Shown here in pieces: positions 1-8,750 of a stretch of 64,000 nucleotides of DNA. The notes under the pieces were generated by a model. That model did not search any database. It was not told the DNA's origin and saw only the letters and a program-made list of their open reading frames with translations. Origin of the DNA: JADGHX01 sp035760965 (GTDB taxonomy: Bacteria > Pseudomonadota > Gammaproteobacteria > Steroidobacterales > Steroidobacteraceae); the NCBI GenBank assembly GCA_035760965.1, contig DASTRY010000096.1, positions 1-64,000 of the forward strand, given 5' to 3'. Each line of letters opens with the position of its first letter. Position 1 is the stretch's first letter. The position numbers and the translations under genes were made by a program.

Positions 1-172
1 TGTCCTTCGCGAGATAGATGCGTCCGCGCGGGCCATCGAGCTCATCGCCGGTCAGCAGGTACGTCGGACACGTGGCCGTGCAGAAGCCGCAATGCACGCA
101 CTTGCGCAGGATGCGATCGGACTCCGCGACTTGCGGATCGGTGAGCTGTGCCGGAGAAAAATGGGTTTGCAT
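1..172 (-). CDS. glcF: Glycolate oxidase iron-sulfur subunit GlcF (N-terminal fragment)
   Basis: Only the first 57 codons lie in the window; the gene runs off the left edge. The reading frame opens MQTHFSPAQLTDPQV and carries the first ferredoxin-type 4Fe-4S cluster, CVHCGFCTATCP, followed by TYLLTGDELDGPRGRIYLAKD, the standard GlcF N-terminus. GlcF passes electrons from the GlcD/GlcE flavoprotein to the respiratory chain during glycolate oxidation at the inner membrane. Its start lies 4 nt after the glcE stop, so it belongs to the same operon. Identity rests on the cluster motif plus position; the second cluster and the cysteine-rich domains cannot be seen. Confidence 0.93.
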   Translation of the reverse strand, partial: MQTHFSPAQLTDPQVAESDRILRKCVHCGFCTATCPTYLLTGDELDGPRGRIYLAKD

Positions 173-176
173 GCGC

Positions 177-1448
177 TCAAACGTCCGCGTACATGCGGCC
201 GGGATTCAGAATGCCGCGCGGGTCGAACTGTGATTTCACCCGCTGCGACAGCGCGGCGAGCGCGAGCGGCTGCGGCTGGAACACCTCGGCCACGGCGCGC
301 ACGCGCGCCGGTGCGCGAAACAATGTGGCATGGCCTCCGCCGTCGCCGAGCAATCCACGAATCTGCGCGACGGAGTCCGTCACGCCGCGCGGCGCGCTCG
401 AATCGCCCGCACTGCCGCCGTTGGGCGAGACAGCCAGCCAGACGAGGCCGCCGGCCCAGTCGAGAAACCATTTAGCCGTTGGGAATTCACGCTGGATACG
501 CGCAACGAGGGCGGGTGCAGCAGCGGGCGGCACTGAGAGGCGCCACACCCAGTCAGCGCTCTCAGCGAAAGGAGCCACATCACGCACGTCGCGCCAGAAC
601 GCCGCGCATTCGGCGTCGCGCAGCACGGTGACGGCGCCCAGCGAGCCCAAGCGAGCAGCCAGCTCCTTCGCGCGAAACTCGACCGACACGGCAAATCCTT
701 CGAGCCGGAACGCGGTGGCGACCACATCCGCCGGCTTGCCGGCAAGCGCGATCTCGGCCGGCAGATGGCAAGCACCGGACACATCGAGCGCGGACTGCAG
801 GACTCGAGTCATCGCGTCAACGGCGGCGGGCACATCGAGACCCGCAACGATCAGCGTGCGCACGTCCTCGGGCGCGGGCAGCACTTTCATGGTGATTTCG
901 GTGAGCACCGCGAGTGTGCCGTACGAGCCTGCCATGAGCTTCGGAATGTCATAGCCGGTGACGTTCTTGACGACCTTGCCGCCCGCGACGAAGGCTTCGG
1001 CGCGTCCCGACACCGCCGCAATCCCGAGCAAGTGATCGCGCACGGCGCCCACCTTGAAGCGCCGCGGCCCCGACAACCCGGTCGCGACGACGCCTCCCAG
1101 CGTACCCGATGCGGCCTGCGCGTCCTCCGCCGTCGCGCCCGGCACGTCCGCCGCGAGCAGCCTCCTGAAGTCCGGTGGCTCGAACGCGAGACACTGTCCG
1201 TGCTCCGCGAGCGCCGCCTCGATCACGTGCAGCGGCGTTCCTGCACGCGCCGTCAGCACCAGCTCGGCGGGCTCATAGCTCACGATGCCGGAGAGCCCGG
1301 ACACGTCGAGCACATTCGCCACGTTGACCGGCCGACCGAGCGTGCGTTTGCTCTGCGAGCCCACGATCTCGAAGGCTTCGCCGGCCGCGAGCGCCCAGCG
1401 CAGTGCCTCGGTCGCCTCGTCGGCCGTTCGGGGAGCGAAGGTGGTCAC
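177..1448 (-). CDS. glcE: Glycolate oxidase FAD-binding subunit GlcE
   Basis: 423 residues starting at a GTG (VTTFAPRTADE). GlcE is the second flavin-binding subunit of glycolate oxidase, which converts glycolate to glyoxylate. The N-terminal half is a PCMH-type FAD fold: SGTLGGVVATGLSGPRRFKVGAVRDHLLG at about residues 113-141, then KVVKNVTGYDIPKLMAGSYGTLAVLTEITMKVLP. The C-terminus ends FDPRGILNPGRMY, the signature of this oxidase family. It is shorter than GlcD, as expected for GlcE. It sits between glcD (13 nt upstream) and glcF (4 nt downstream). Confidence 0.95.
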   Translation of the reverse strand: MTTFAPRTADEATEALRWALAAGEAFEIVGSQSKRTLGRPVNVANVLDVSGLSGIVSYEPAELVLTARAGTPLHVIEAALAEHGQCLAFEPPDFRRLLAADVPGATAEDAQAASGTLGGVVATGLSGPRRFKVGAVRDHLLGIAAVSGRAEAFVAGGKVVKNVTGYDIPKLMAGSYGTLAVLTEITMKVLPAPEDVRTLIVAGLDVPAAVDAMTRVLQSALDVSGACHLPAEIALAGKPADVVATAFRLEGFAVSVEFRAKELAARLGSLGAVTVLRDAECAAFWRDVRDVAPFAESADWVWRLSVPPAAAPALVARIQREFPTAKWFLDWAGGLVWLAVSPNGGSAGDSSAPRGVTDSVAQIRGLLGDGGGHATLFRAPARVRAVAEVFQPQPLALAALSQRVKSQFDPRGILNPGRMYADV

Positions 1449-1461
1449 CGGTCGGAAAGCG

Positions 1462-2946
1462 CTAGAAACGCGGGATATCGGGGAACGCGAGCTTACCCTG
1501 ATGAACGTGCATGCGCCCGAGCTCCGCGCACCGGTGCAGCACCGGGAACACCTTGCCCGGATTCAGCAGCCCGCCCGGGTCGAAGGCGCACTTCAGGCGC
1601 TGCTGATGCGCCAGGTCGGTCGCGCTGAATTGCTCCGGCATCAGGTCGCGTTTCTCGATGCCCACCCCGTGCTCGCCGGTCAGCACGCCGCCCACTTGCA
1701 CGCACAACCGCAGAATCGCCGCGCCGAGCGCTTCGGCGCGCTCGAGCTCACCCGGCACGTTCGAGTCGAACAGGATGAGCGGATGCAGATTGCCGTCGCC
1801 TGCGTGGAACACGTTCGCCACTCGCAAACCGAACTCGCGCTCGAAGTCGCGCAAGCGCGCGAGCACGCCGGGCAGCGCTTTGCGCGGAATGGTGCCATCC
1901 ATGCAGAGATAGTCGGGACTGATGCGCCCCACGGCAGGGAACGCCGCCTTGCGCCCCGCCCAGAATGAGAGCCGCTCGCGCTCGTCGCGACTCATTCGGC
2001 AACTCACGGCACCGTGTGACTGCGCGATGCGCGTCACCTCGCCGCACAGATGGTCGACTTCGGCACCGGGCCCGTCGAGCTCGACGATGAGCAGCGCTTC
2101 GACATCGAGCGGATACCCGACGTGCACGAACGCCTCGGCCGCGTGGATCGCCGGCTTGTCCATCATCTCCATGCCGGCCGGAATGATCCCGGCCGCGATG
2201 ATCGCCGCGACGGTGTCGCCGGCGGCTTCGTTCGACGCAAATCCGATCAGCAGCGCGCGCGCCGTCTGCGGCTTCGGCAGGATGCGCACGACGACTTCGG
2301 TGACGACGCCGAGCAGGCCCTCCGAGCCGGTCAGAATGCCGAGCAAATCGTAGCCTTCCGGATCGAGGTGCTTGCCGCCCACGCGCAGCACTTCGCCGTC
2401 GATGGTCACGAGCTGCACACCGAGCACGTTGTTCGTCGTCAGGCCGTATTTCAGGCAGTGCACGCCGCCCGAATTTTCCGCGACGTTCCCGCCGATGGTG
2501 CACGCGATCTGACTGGAGGGGTCAGGCGCGTAGTAGAACCCGCGGGCTTCGACGGCCTTCGAGATCGCAAGATTCGTCACCCCGGGCTGGCACGTGACGG
2601 TGCGATTGTCGTAGTCGATATCGAGGATGCGATTGAGCTTCGCGAGCCCGAGGATCACGCCGTCCGCGAGCGGCAGCGCCCCGCCCGACAGCGAGGTTCC
2701 CGCACCGCGCGGCACGACCTTCGCGCCGAGCGAGCTGCAGATGCGCAGCGCCGCCGCAACCTCTTCCGTCGAGGACGGCAACACGACCAGCAGCGGCAAT
2801 TGGCGGTACGCAGTGAGCGCGTCCTGCTCGTACGCGCGTCGCGACGCTTCGTCCTCGATGACACCACCCGGAACGACCTCACGCAGACGTGCGAGCAGCT
2901 CGCCGCGGCGCGCGAGAATCGCGGGATCCGGAGACGGCATCAGCAT
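1462..2946 (-). CDS. glcD: Glycolate oxidase catalytic FAD subunit GlcD
   Basis: 494 residues, the usual GlcD length. The FAD-binding PCMH domain has PRGAGTSLSGGALPLADGVIL near residues 80-100 and CTIGGNVAENSGGVHCLKYGLTTNNVLG near 150-175. The C-terminal FAD-oxidase domain contains VFHAGDGNLHPLILFD and ends with GGVLTGEHGVGIEKRDLM...FDPGGLLNPGKVFP, the pattern shared with D-lactate dehydrogenases. Followed at 13 nt by glcE. The start is uncertain by two codons (MLMPS or MPS). Substrate is inferred from the glcDEF context; a D-lactate or 2-hydroxyglutarate role cannot be excluded from this subunit alone. Confidence 0.95.
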   Translation of the reverse strand: MLMPSPDPAILARRGELLARLREVVPGGVIEDEASRRAYEQDALTAYRQLPLLVVLPSSTEEVAAALRICSSLGAKVVPRGAGTSLSGGALPLADGVILGLAKLNRILDIDYDNRTVTCQPGVTNLAISKAVEARGFYYAPDPSSQIACTIGGNVAENSGGVHCLKYGLTTNNVLGVQLVTIDGEVLRVGGKHLDPEGYDLLGILTGSEGLLGVVTEVVVRILPKPQTARALLIGFASNEAAGDTVAAIIAAGIIPAGMEMMDKPAIHAAEAFVHVGYPLDVEALLIVELDGPGAEVDHLCGEVTRIAQSHGAVSCRMSRDERERLSFWAGRKAAFPAVGRISPDYLCMDGTIPRKALPGVLARLRDFEREFGLRVANVFHAGDGNLHPLILFDSNVPGELERAEALGAAILRLCVQVGGVLTGEHGVGIEKRDLMPEQFSATDLAHQQRLKCAFDPGGLLNPGKVFPVLHRCAELGRMHVHQGKLAFPDIPRF

Positions 2947-2959
2947 GGCGAGAACGGGC

Positions 2960-3877
2960 TCAGCGCGCGGACCCTGCGGGCTTCGCTTCGTCGTCCGGCA
3001 GCGGCTTCGGCGTCTGCGCGCCTTCGCCGGTCGCCGCCGAGCTGTCCGTGTCTTGCGGCGGGTCCTGCGAGGTGGTGACGAACGTGCGCAGCTCGCGCAG
3101 CTTCTTCTTGATGACCGCCGCGTTGTCCGGACCCATGCGCATCAGCAGCTTCTGTCCCGCTGAGCGCGATTCGAGGGCCGGATCGGCGTACTCGTAGAAC
3201 ACTTTGCCTTGCCGGAGCTCTATCGGTCCGCGCAGGTCCGGCGTCTGCAGCAGGTGATCGATCACCTGCACGAGCCGGTCGTTGAAGTACATCCCCGGGT
3301 AGCCCAGGTCCTCGTAAGCCTGCTGGAACAGCGGGTAGTAGCGCAGATAGAGCGCGCCGAGCTCCTGGATGTTCGTGTTCTGCAGAATCTTGATGACCGG
3401 CGCGTAGCGCGCGTAGTTGTCGGCGCTGAGCGTGATCGTGTCGCCGTTCGCGACCGTCACCGTCTCGCCGGGAGTGGGCCTCACGGGTCGCTGCTCCACG
3501 GCCACCTTGGTGCGCGGCAAGTTGTCCACGGTGACGACGATGTGCCGCACGAGCTGCTCGGGAACGAGGAGCTGCTCGATGGCCTTCTTGCCGAACACGT
3601 TCCCGAGCTCCTCCGCAAGGGGTGCATCGCTCTCGTTCAGCGACGGGAGCGGCTTGGTGTCCGGTGCGGGCGGCAGGGGATGGTGCTCGGGCTCGGCCGG
3701 CGCGGCAGGCGCCGGCGGCGCCTCGGCCACGGGCGGCGGCGGCGCGGCGACCGGCTTCGGCTTCATGAAGTTGTAGTAGTAGAGGGCACCCCCGCCGATC
3801 ACCACCGCCGCGGCGATCGCCGAATACAGGATGGTCCGTCTCCAGAATGAATCCTCGGAATTCCAGGTGGTGTTCAC
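2960..3877 (-). CDS. DUF3014 membrane-anchored protein
   Basis: About 305 residues. The GTG at 3877 is chosen because GGAGGG lies 6 nt upstream; the open frame extends further but without a better signal. One transmembrane helix near the N-terminus (about residues 13-33, ending YYYNFMKPKP) is followed by a Pro/Ala-rich periplasmic linker (about 35-85) and a conserved domain containing NVFGKKAIEQLLVPEQLVRH, VVTVDNLPR and YYPLFQQAYEDLGYPGMYFNDRLVQVIDHLL. This is the DUF3014 family, found in proteobacteria and of unknown function. It stops 13 nt before glcD, so it may be cotranscribed with the glycolate genes, although no functional link is known. Confidence 0.85.
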   Translation of the reverse strand: MNTTWNSEDSFWRRTILYSAIAAAVVIGGGALYYYNFMKPKPVAAPPPPVAEAPPAPAAPAEPEHHPLPPAPDTKPLPSLNESDAPLAEELGNVFGKKAIEQLLVPEQLVRHIVVTVDNLPRTKVAVEQRPVRPTPGETVTVANGDTITLSADNYARYAPVIKILQNTNIQELGALYLRYYPLFQQAYEDLGYPGMYFNDRLVQVIDHLLQTPDLRGPIELRQGKVFYEYADPALESRSAGQKLLMRMGPDNAAVIKKKLRELRTFVTTSQDPPQDTDSSAATGEGAQTPKPLPDDEAKPAGSAR

Positions 3878-4159
3878 GTAGCGCCCTCCGGCGGCCATTC
3901 TAGTGGCAGCGCGCACCGCGACGCCAAATACGCAGGAAAGCGACGACGAGGGCTCGGTCCGGACCGCGCGGACCCGTCGCGCCCAGTGCGGACCGCGTAG
4001 CGCACGCCGCGGCAGCACCGTGCGCAAGTCTCAAAAAGAGAACAATGCATTGACGCCTCGACCTGCCGCGCGGACCCTCCGCACACTCAACGTGCAAATC
4101 CGCAGCCGCTGCACGGCGCGTGCGCATCGCGACGCCCGCCCGTCGCGGCCTGCGAACGC

Positions 4160-4165
4160 TATATT
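4160..4165 (+). promoter_or_regulatory. -10-like hexamer for the histidine kinase gene
   Basis: TATATT ends 6 nt before the kinase ATG at 4172 and no Shine-Dalgarno is present. The expected transcription start coincides with the ATG, so the mRNA may be leaderless. No convincing -35 is seen. Confidence 0.45.
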
Positions 4166-4171
4166 CGCAGC

Positions 4172-5404
4172 ATGCAGCATCTCGTCACCGTCGTGCAGAA
4201 GCTCTCGCTCGCACGCAATCTGGAAACCGTCATGGCCATCGTGCGCCGCGCGGCGCGCGAGCTGACCGGGGCCGACGGCGCGACGTTCGTCCTGCGGGAG
4301 GGCGACCGCTGCTTCTACGCGGACGAGGACGCAATCTCGCCGCTCTGGAAGGGCCAGCGCTTTCCGCTCGAGGTCTGCATCAGCGGCTGGGCGATGCTCA
4401 ATCGCCAGCCGGCGGTCGTCGAGGACATCTATGCGGACGATCGCATTCCGCACGACGCATATCGCCCGACCTTCGTGAAGAGCCTCGTGATGGTGCCCAT
4501 TCGCCGGGTCGAGCCGATCGGCGCGATCGGCACCTACTGGGCCACGGCGCGCAGGGCCACGCCGGAAGAAGTGAACCTGCTGCAGGCGCTGGCGGACAGC
4601 ACCTCCATCGCGCTGGAAGCGGTGGATGTCTTCACGAACCTCGAGAAGCGCGTCGCCGAGCGCACCGCGGAGCTGAAGCGGCGCACGACCGAGCTCGAGC
4701 TGCTGAACCGCGAGCTCGAGGCGTTCTCGTATTCCGTGGCGCACGACCTGCGCGCGCCGCTCATCACCATCGACGGTTTCACCCAAGTGCTCGAAGACTC
4801 GCTGCGCGATCGGCTGGACGACGCCGACCGCGGGCACCTCGGCCACATCCGCAGCTCGGTGAGCCGCATGCACAAGCTCATCGAAGACCTGCTCGGCCTG
4901 TCGAGGATCGTGCGCACGCCGATGCGCCTGACGACCGTGGATCTGAGCGCCACGGCGCGTGACATCGCACAACGTCTCGCGCAGACGGCGCCCGAGCGTC
5001 GCGTCGAATTCGTGATCGCGCCGGATCTCGTGACCGAAGGCGACGGCGGCCTGCTGCGCATCGCGCTCGAGAATCTGCTCGGCAATGCGTGGAAATTCAC
5101 CTCGAAGCGGCCGGAAGCGCGCATCGAAATGGGCGCCACCACCAACGCCGCAGGCGAACGTGTCTACTTCGTGCGCGATGACGGCGCGGGCTTCGATCCG
5201 CGCTACGCGGGCAAGCTCTTCGGGCCCTTTCAGCGCTGTCACACGCAGTCCGAATTTCCCGGCACCGGCATCGGGCTCGCCACCGTGCAGCGGATCGTGC
5301 ATCGGCACGGCGGCCGGATCTGGGCGGAAGCGCAGCTCGATCGCGGCGCGACGTTCTACTTCACCCTGAACCCGAGCGAAATTACGTCCGCCGCCCCGTC
5401 CTAG
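4172..5404 (+). CDS. GAF-domain sensor histidine kinase
   Basis: 410 residues, soluble (no signal peptide or membrane helix). An N-terminal GAF domain (about 1-150; GADGATFVLREGDRCFYADE, SLVMVPIRR, IGAIGTYWA) leads through a coiled coil (155-185, LEKRVAERTAELKRRTTELELLNRELEAF) into a HisKA domain with the phospho-acceptor His191 in SYSVAHDLRAP, then a HATPase_c domain with N-box ENLLGNAWKFTS, G1 DDGAGFDPRYAGKLFGPFQR and G2 GTGIGLATVQRIVHRHGG. This arrangement resembles phytochrome-type kinases lacking the PAS and PHY modules. No response regulator is adjacent, so it is an orphan here. Its ligand is unknown. It is convergent with the flavoprotein gene, whose 3' end overlaps by 4 nt. Confidence 0.93.
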   Translation: MQHLVTVVQKLSLARNLETVMAIVRRAARELTGADGATFVLREGDRCFYADEDAISPLWKGQRFPLEVCISGWAMLNRQPAVVEDIYADDRIPHDAYRPTFVKSLVMVPIRRVEPIGAIGTYWATARRATPEEVNLLQALADSTSIALEAVDVFTNLEKRVAERTAELKRRTTELELLNRELEAFSYSVAHDLRAPLITIDGFTQVLEDSLRDRLDDADRGHLGHIRSSVSRMHKLIEDLLGLSRIVRTPMRLTTVDLSATARDIAQRLAQTAPERRVEFVIAPDLVTEGDGGLLRIALENLLGNAWKFTSKRPEARIEMGATTNAAGERVYFVRDDGAGFDPRYAGKLFGPFQRCHTQSEFPGTGIGLATVQRIVHRHGGRIWAEAQLDRGATFYFTLNPSEITSAAPS

Positions 5405-6420
5405 CCGCGCACGGCGAGGTCGCCCCGCGCCGCGGGACGCACTTGCCCGGCGCCGCGCGTCATCGCCCAGTCGAACATGCGGCTCACGAAGCCGCCGCCG
5501 AGACTCGCGCCCGTCACATCGTCGAGCCGATATTCCTTCTTCAGCAGGATCGCCTCCGCGGCGCGGATGCCGCTGCGCACCGCCGGGCCGATCCCTTCGG
5601 CCATGTCGCGCGTCGCAAGGCCCGCCGCATCACCGGTGATGAACGCATTGCCGATGCGGACGACGTCGACGTTGCCGCGCAGGAAATAGCTATACCCCGT
5701 CGGGTCGTAGCGCGCGCCGGCGGCGAGCGACTTGTCCAGCAGCTCGGTGAAGTGCGACCAGTGATAGCGGATGTCCTTGCCGCTGCGTTTCATGCGCTCG
5801 GCCATGCCGCCGACGCCGACGTTCAGCCAGCCGTTCTCCTTCGGCACGTACCACGAGTAGCCCGGCAAGCCCTTGTCGAAGAACCAGAGGTGGCAATCGC
5901 CGTCTTTCCAGTCGTACGGAATCTCGTGTTCCAGCGTCACCGTCTGCAGCTCCGCCGCGCGCGGATTCGCCTCCTTGAACAGCGTGCGATAGACGGGACA
6001 GCGCGTGCCGCCCGCGCCGATGAGGTACTTGCAGCGATACGCGTCGTCGACGACGAAGTCGTCGCCCTCGCGCCGCACGTTGCGCACCGTGTGCTGCACG
6101 ACCGGTGCGCCGGAGCGCTCGAGCAGCCACGCATCGAATTCGATGCGGCGAATCGAGTGCTGCACGCACGGCAGCTTCACGTACAGCGCCTTCACGTGCA
6201 CGTGCAGGCGATCGAACGTGAGGAAGCGGTGCGGATATTCGGAGATGTCCATCTCCAAGTCCTTCACCACTTCCGGCGTGATCCAGCCGGCACACAGCTT
6301 CAATCGCGGGAATTGCTCCTTGTCGAGCACCAGCACATCCGCGCCGGCGCGCTTCAGCACACGGGCGGCGGAGGAGCCCGCAGGCCCCCCGCCTACGATC
6401 AGCACATCGACTGTTTGCAC
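5401..6420 (-). CDS. Geranylgeranyl-reductase-type FAD-dependent oxidoreductase
   Basis: 339 residues. The N-terminal Rossmann motif VLIVGGGPAGSSAARVLKRAG with VLDKE binds FAD. KLCAGWITPEVV is the conserved cysteine-containing segment of the geranylgeranyl reductase/halogenase-like family. GNAFITGDAAGLATRDMAEGIGPAVRSG is the second FAD contact. Such enzymes reduce C=C bonds of isoprenoid or lipid chains, or act as oxidases. It lies 12 nt downstream of a CFA-synthase-like methyltransferase on the same strand, so the pair probably acts sequentially on the same lipid. This substrate assignment is inference. The short basic tail after MFDWAMTRG is unremarkable. Confidence 0.88.
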   Translation of the reverse strand: MQTVDVLIVGGGPAGSSAARVLKRAGADVLVLDKEQFPRLKLCAGWITPEVVKDLEMDISEYPHRFLTFDRLHVHVKALYVKLPCVQHSIRRIEFDAWLLERSGAPVVQHTVRNVRREGDDFVVDDAYRCKYLIGAGGTRCPVYRTLFKEANPRAAELQTVTLEHEIPYDWKDGDCHLWFFDKGLPGYSWYVPKENGWLNVGVGGMAERMKRSGKDIRYHWSHFTELLDKSLAAGARYDPTGYSYFLRGNVDVVRIGNAFITGDAAGLATRDMAEGIGPAVRSGIRAAEAILLKKEYRLDDVTGASLGGGFVSRMFDWAMTRGAGQVRPAARGDLAVRG

Positions 6421-6432
6421 CGTGACTCTCGA

Positions 6433-7719
6433 TCAGGCGTACAGATGCGCGCGCGTCATCGGCACGTTGTTGTTCTGCTTCGGAGCGAAGACCACCTGGA
6501 AGAGCTGCAGCGTGCCCGTCGTGAAGCCTGCGATGGAGCCCGCCAGATACAGCCGCCACATGCGCTCGAACTTCTGGTCGAACATGGCCCGCACGCGCTC
6601 CGCGGACTTTTCGTAGAGCTCCAGCCAGTGGGTGAGCGTCTTCGCGTAGTGCAGGCGCAGGTTCTCGATGTCGAGCACCGAGAAGTCCCACGGCTCGAAG
6701 ATCTGCATGAACTCGGCGAGCGAGGGCGGATAGGCGCCCGGGAAGATGCGCTTCGTGATCCACGGATGCAGCGGCGCGGGCCGGTTGCGGCCGATGGAGT
6801 GAATGAGGCCGCGGCCGTTGCTGCCGAGCACGCGATGCGCGATGCCCCCGAGCTGCGCGTAATTCTCGACGCCGACGTGCTCCAGCATGCCGACCGAAAC
6901 GAACGCGTCGTAGTGGCCGGAGATGCTGCGGTAGTCGTCCTCGACGTACTCGATCTGCGAAGCGAGGCCCTCGCGCTGCGCGCGCTCGCGCGCGTACACG
7001 ACCTGCTCGTGCGAGATGTTGTACGCGCGGACCTTCACGCCGTACTTGCGCGCCATGTAGAGCGCGAGCCCGCCCCAGCCGAAGCCCGCCTCCACGACGG
7101 TCTCGCCCGCACGCAGTTGCAGCTTCCTGCAGACATGCTCGAACTTCGCGAGCTGCGCTTCGTCGAGCGTCGCGTCCGGGTGCGGGTAGTAGGCGCAGGT
7201 GTACGCCATCGTGTCGCCGAGCCAGAGCGAGTAGAAGTCGTTGCCGATGTCGTAGTGGTGATGGATGTTCTCGCGCGAGCCCGCGAGCGTGTTCCGGCGC
7301 GAGCGATGCGCGCCGCGCAGGATCGAGCCGAGCGTGCGCGCGGCCTTCGGCGCTTCCGGCGCGGAGCGATACATCACCTCGAGGAAGTGCACGAGATCGC
7401 CCTCGATGAGGATGCGGCCTTCGCTGTACGCATCCCCGAAGCGAACGTGCGGGTCCTTGACGATGCCGAGGAGCGTGGCGCGATCGGTGATGCGCACGCG
7501 CGCCACGATGGGGGCCGTCGCCGTGGTGACGCGCTCGCCTGTCCACAAGACGAACTCCACGGGCGGATTGCCGACGAACGACAGCAGCCGCGCGAGCAGC
7601 TTGCCTTCGACGGACGTGCCGCGCGCCGCCGGCGGCGGCGCAACCGTCGGCTCCTCGGAAGGCGGCGTGCGGCCGGTACGGTCCGTCCTCGACGCGACCT
7701 CTCGCTCCAAAGCACTCAT
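6433..7719 (-). CDS. Cyclopropane-fatty-acid-synthase-like SAM methyltransferase
   Basis: 428 residues, slightly longer than E. coli Cfa (382). After a disordered N-terminus rich in Pro/Thr (1-35) comes a lipid-binding N-domain, then HHHYDIGNDFYSLWLGDTMAYTCAYY, the SAM site VVEAGFGWGGLALYMARKYGVKVRAYNIS, and SVGMLEHVG with LIHSIGRNR, which appear to retain the Glu and His ligands of the Cfa bicarbonate ion. The enzyme should transfer a methyl or methylene group from SAM to an unsaturated acyl chain in a phospholipid. Product could be a cyclopropane, a 10-methylene or a methyl-branched chain. AGGGG 8 nt before the ATG serves as ribosome site. Followed in an operon by the flavoprotein. Confidence 0.9.
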   Translation of the reverse strand: MSALEREVASRTDRTGRTPPSEEPTVAPPPAARGTSVEGKLLARLLSFVGNPPVEFVLWTGERVTTATAPIVARVRITDRATLLGIVKDPHVRFGDAYSEGRILIEGDLVHFLEVMYRSAPEAPKAARTLGSILRGAHRSRRNTLAGSRENIHHHYDIGNDFYSLWLGDTMAYTCAYYPHPDATLDEAQLAKFEHVCRKLQLRAGETVVEAGFGWGGLALYMARKYGVKVRAYNISHEQVVYARERAQREGLASQIEYVEDDYRSISGHYDAFVSVGMLEHVGVENYAQLGGIAHRVLGSNGRGLIHSIGRNRPAPLHPWITKRIFPGAYPPSLAEFMQIFEPWDFSVLDIENLRLHYAKTLTHWLELYEKSAERVRAMFDQKFERMWRLYLAGSIAGFTTGTLQLFQVVFAPKQNNNVPMTRAHLYA

Positions 7720-8033
7720 CGGGCAATCCCCTGGACTTCAAAGGTCCGTTGTCATTTGCCCGAAGATGCTACGGTGCCGGCGGAAAACGCACAACACGCG
7801 GGCAGACGAAGCCGCAGGCCTCGCCAGCGCGTCGTGGCGGGCCGAGATGCGGCCCGCGTAGCGGCGCGGCGACAGTCGGGCGCCTGCGAGGCATGGCTTG
7901 CTTCCGTGGCCGCGAGCGGCGAAAGCGGCGCCTATCCGCTCACGTTGCTGGCGCGCGATCGCTGCGCCTGCCCGCCGGCCTCGGACGAGGCCGGGGCCGA
8001 CGGGAGGACATGTGCGTTAGAATTGCGCGTGCC
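7720..8033. other. Gene-free interval, no recognised feature
   Basis: Spacer between the methyltransferase start and the peroxiredoxin stop; both genes are on the minus strand. I saw no RNA gene, repeat array or convincing terminator. It should hold the promoter of the methyltransferase-flavoprotein operon near 7740-7800, but no strong -35/-10 pair stands out. Several GC-rich short palindromes (around 7970-8000) are of the kind expected by chance in this base composition. Confidence 0.5.
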
Positions 8034-8579
8034 TCAGGACTTCTGGCCGTGGGACTCGGCCCACTTCTGCACGACCGCCATCGTGTTCTCGACGTGCTTG
8101 TCGGGGTTCAGGTCGGTGTACGAATACAGAACGTGGCCGTCCGGCGCGATCACGTAGGACGTGCGGTTGGCAAGCTCGGGCTTCTGCGCAAGCACGGCGT
8201 CGTAGGCCTTCATGATCTTCTGATCGGCATCGGAAGCCACCGCGAACTTGTTCCGGCATTCGCTCACGGAGAACTTGTTCAGCGTGTCGATCTTGTCGTA
8301 GGAGACGCCGATCACCGTGGCGCCGAGCGCCTTGAACTTGTCGGTGGCCTCGGCGAAGTTGTGCGCTTCGACGGTACAACCCGGCGTGAAGGCGGCGGGA
8401 TAGAAGTAGAGGACCACGGGCCCCTTCTTCAGCGCGTCCGCCAGCGAGAAGGTGAAGGTCTTGCCGGCGAGCGAGGCCTGCGTCGTGAAGTCCGGCGCCT
8501 TGGCGCCGTCCGGGAGCGCGGCGAGCGCCGAGGCGGAGAGCAGCGAAGCCAGCAGCGCGAATGCGAACGAACCTCTCAT
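8034..8579 (-). CDS. Exported BCP/AhpC-type peroxiredoxin
   Basis: 181 residues. A signal peptide (1-20, MRGSFAFALLASLLSASALA) places it in the periplasm. The thioredoxin-fold peroxiredoxin domain follows: VVLYFYPAAFTPGCTVEAHNF holds the peroxidatic cysteine in the TPGCT motif. SVSECRNKFAVASDAD provides a further cysteine that could resolve it. The family reduces hydrogen peroxide and organic hydroperoxides using thiols. Cytoplasmic BCP is about 155 residues, so the added length is the export signal. AGGA 8 nt before ATG is a plausible ribosome site. It stands alone between a spacer and the divergent rhomboid gene. Confidence 0.93.
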   Translation of the reverse strand: MRGSFAFALLASLLSASALAALPDGAKAPDFTTQASLAGKTFTFSLADALKKGPVVLYFYPAAFTPGCTVEAHNFAEATDKFKALGATVIGVSYDKIDTLNKFSVSECRNKFAVASDADQKIMKAYDAVLAQKPELANRTSYVIAPDGHVLYSYTDLNPDKHVENTMAVVQKWAESHGQKS

Positions 8580-8750
8580 GTGACTATTCCTGTCTTGCGG
8601 GGGTGCCGATCAAGACCGGCAGGACGGCGGCGAAATTTCGTGCCGGCGAGTTGAAAGCGCCGGTTGCCGCCGCAAGGTTGCAGACCTCGGCTCGCGTGCC
8701 GGATACGGACAGACGCCAACCCGCAACGATCCGCTAACGTGAGCCGCCCG

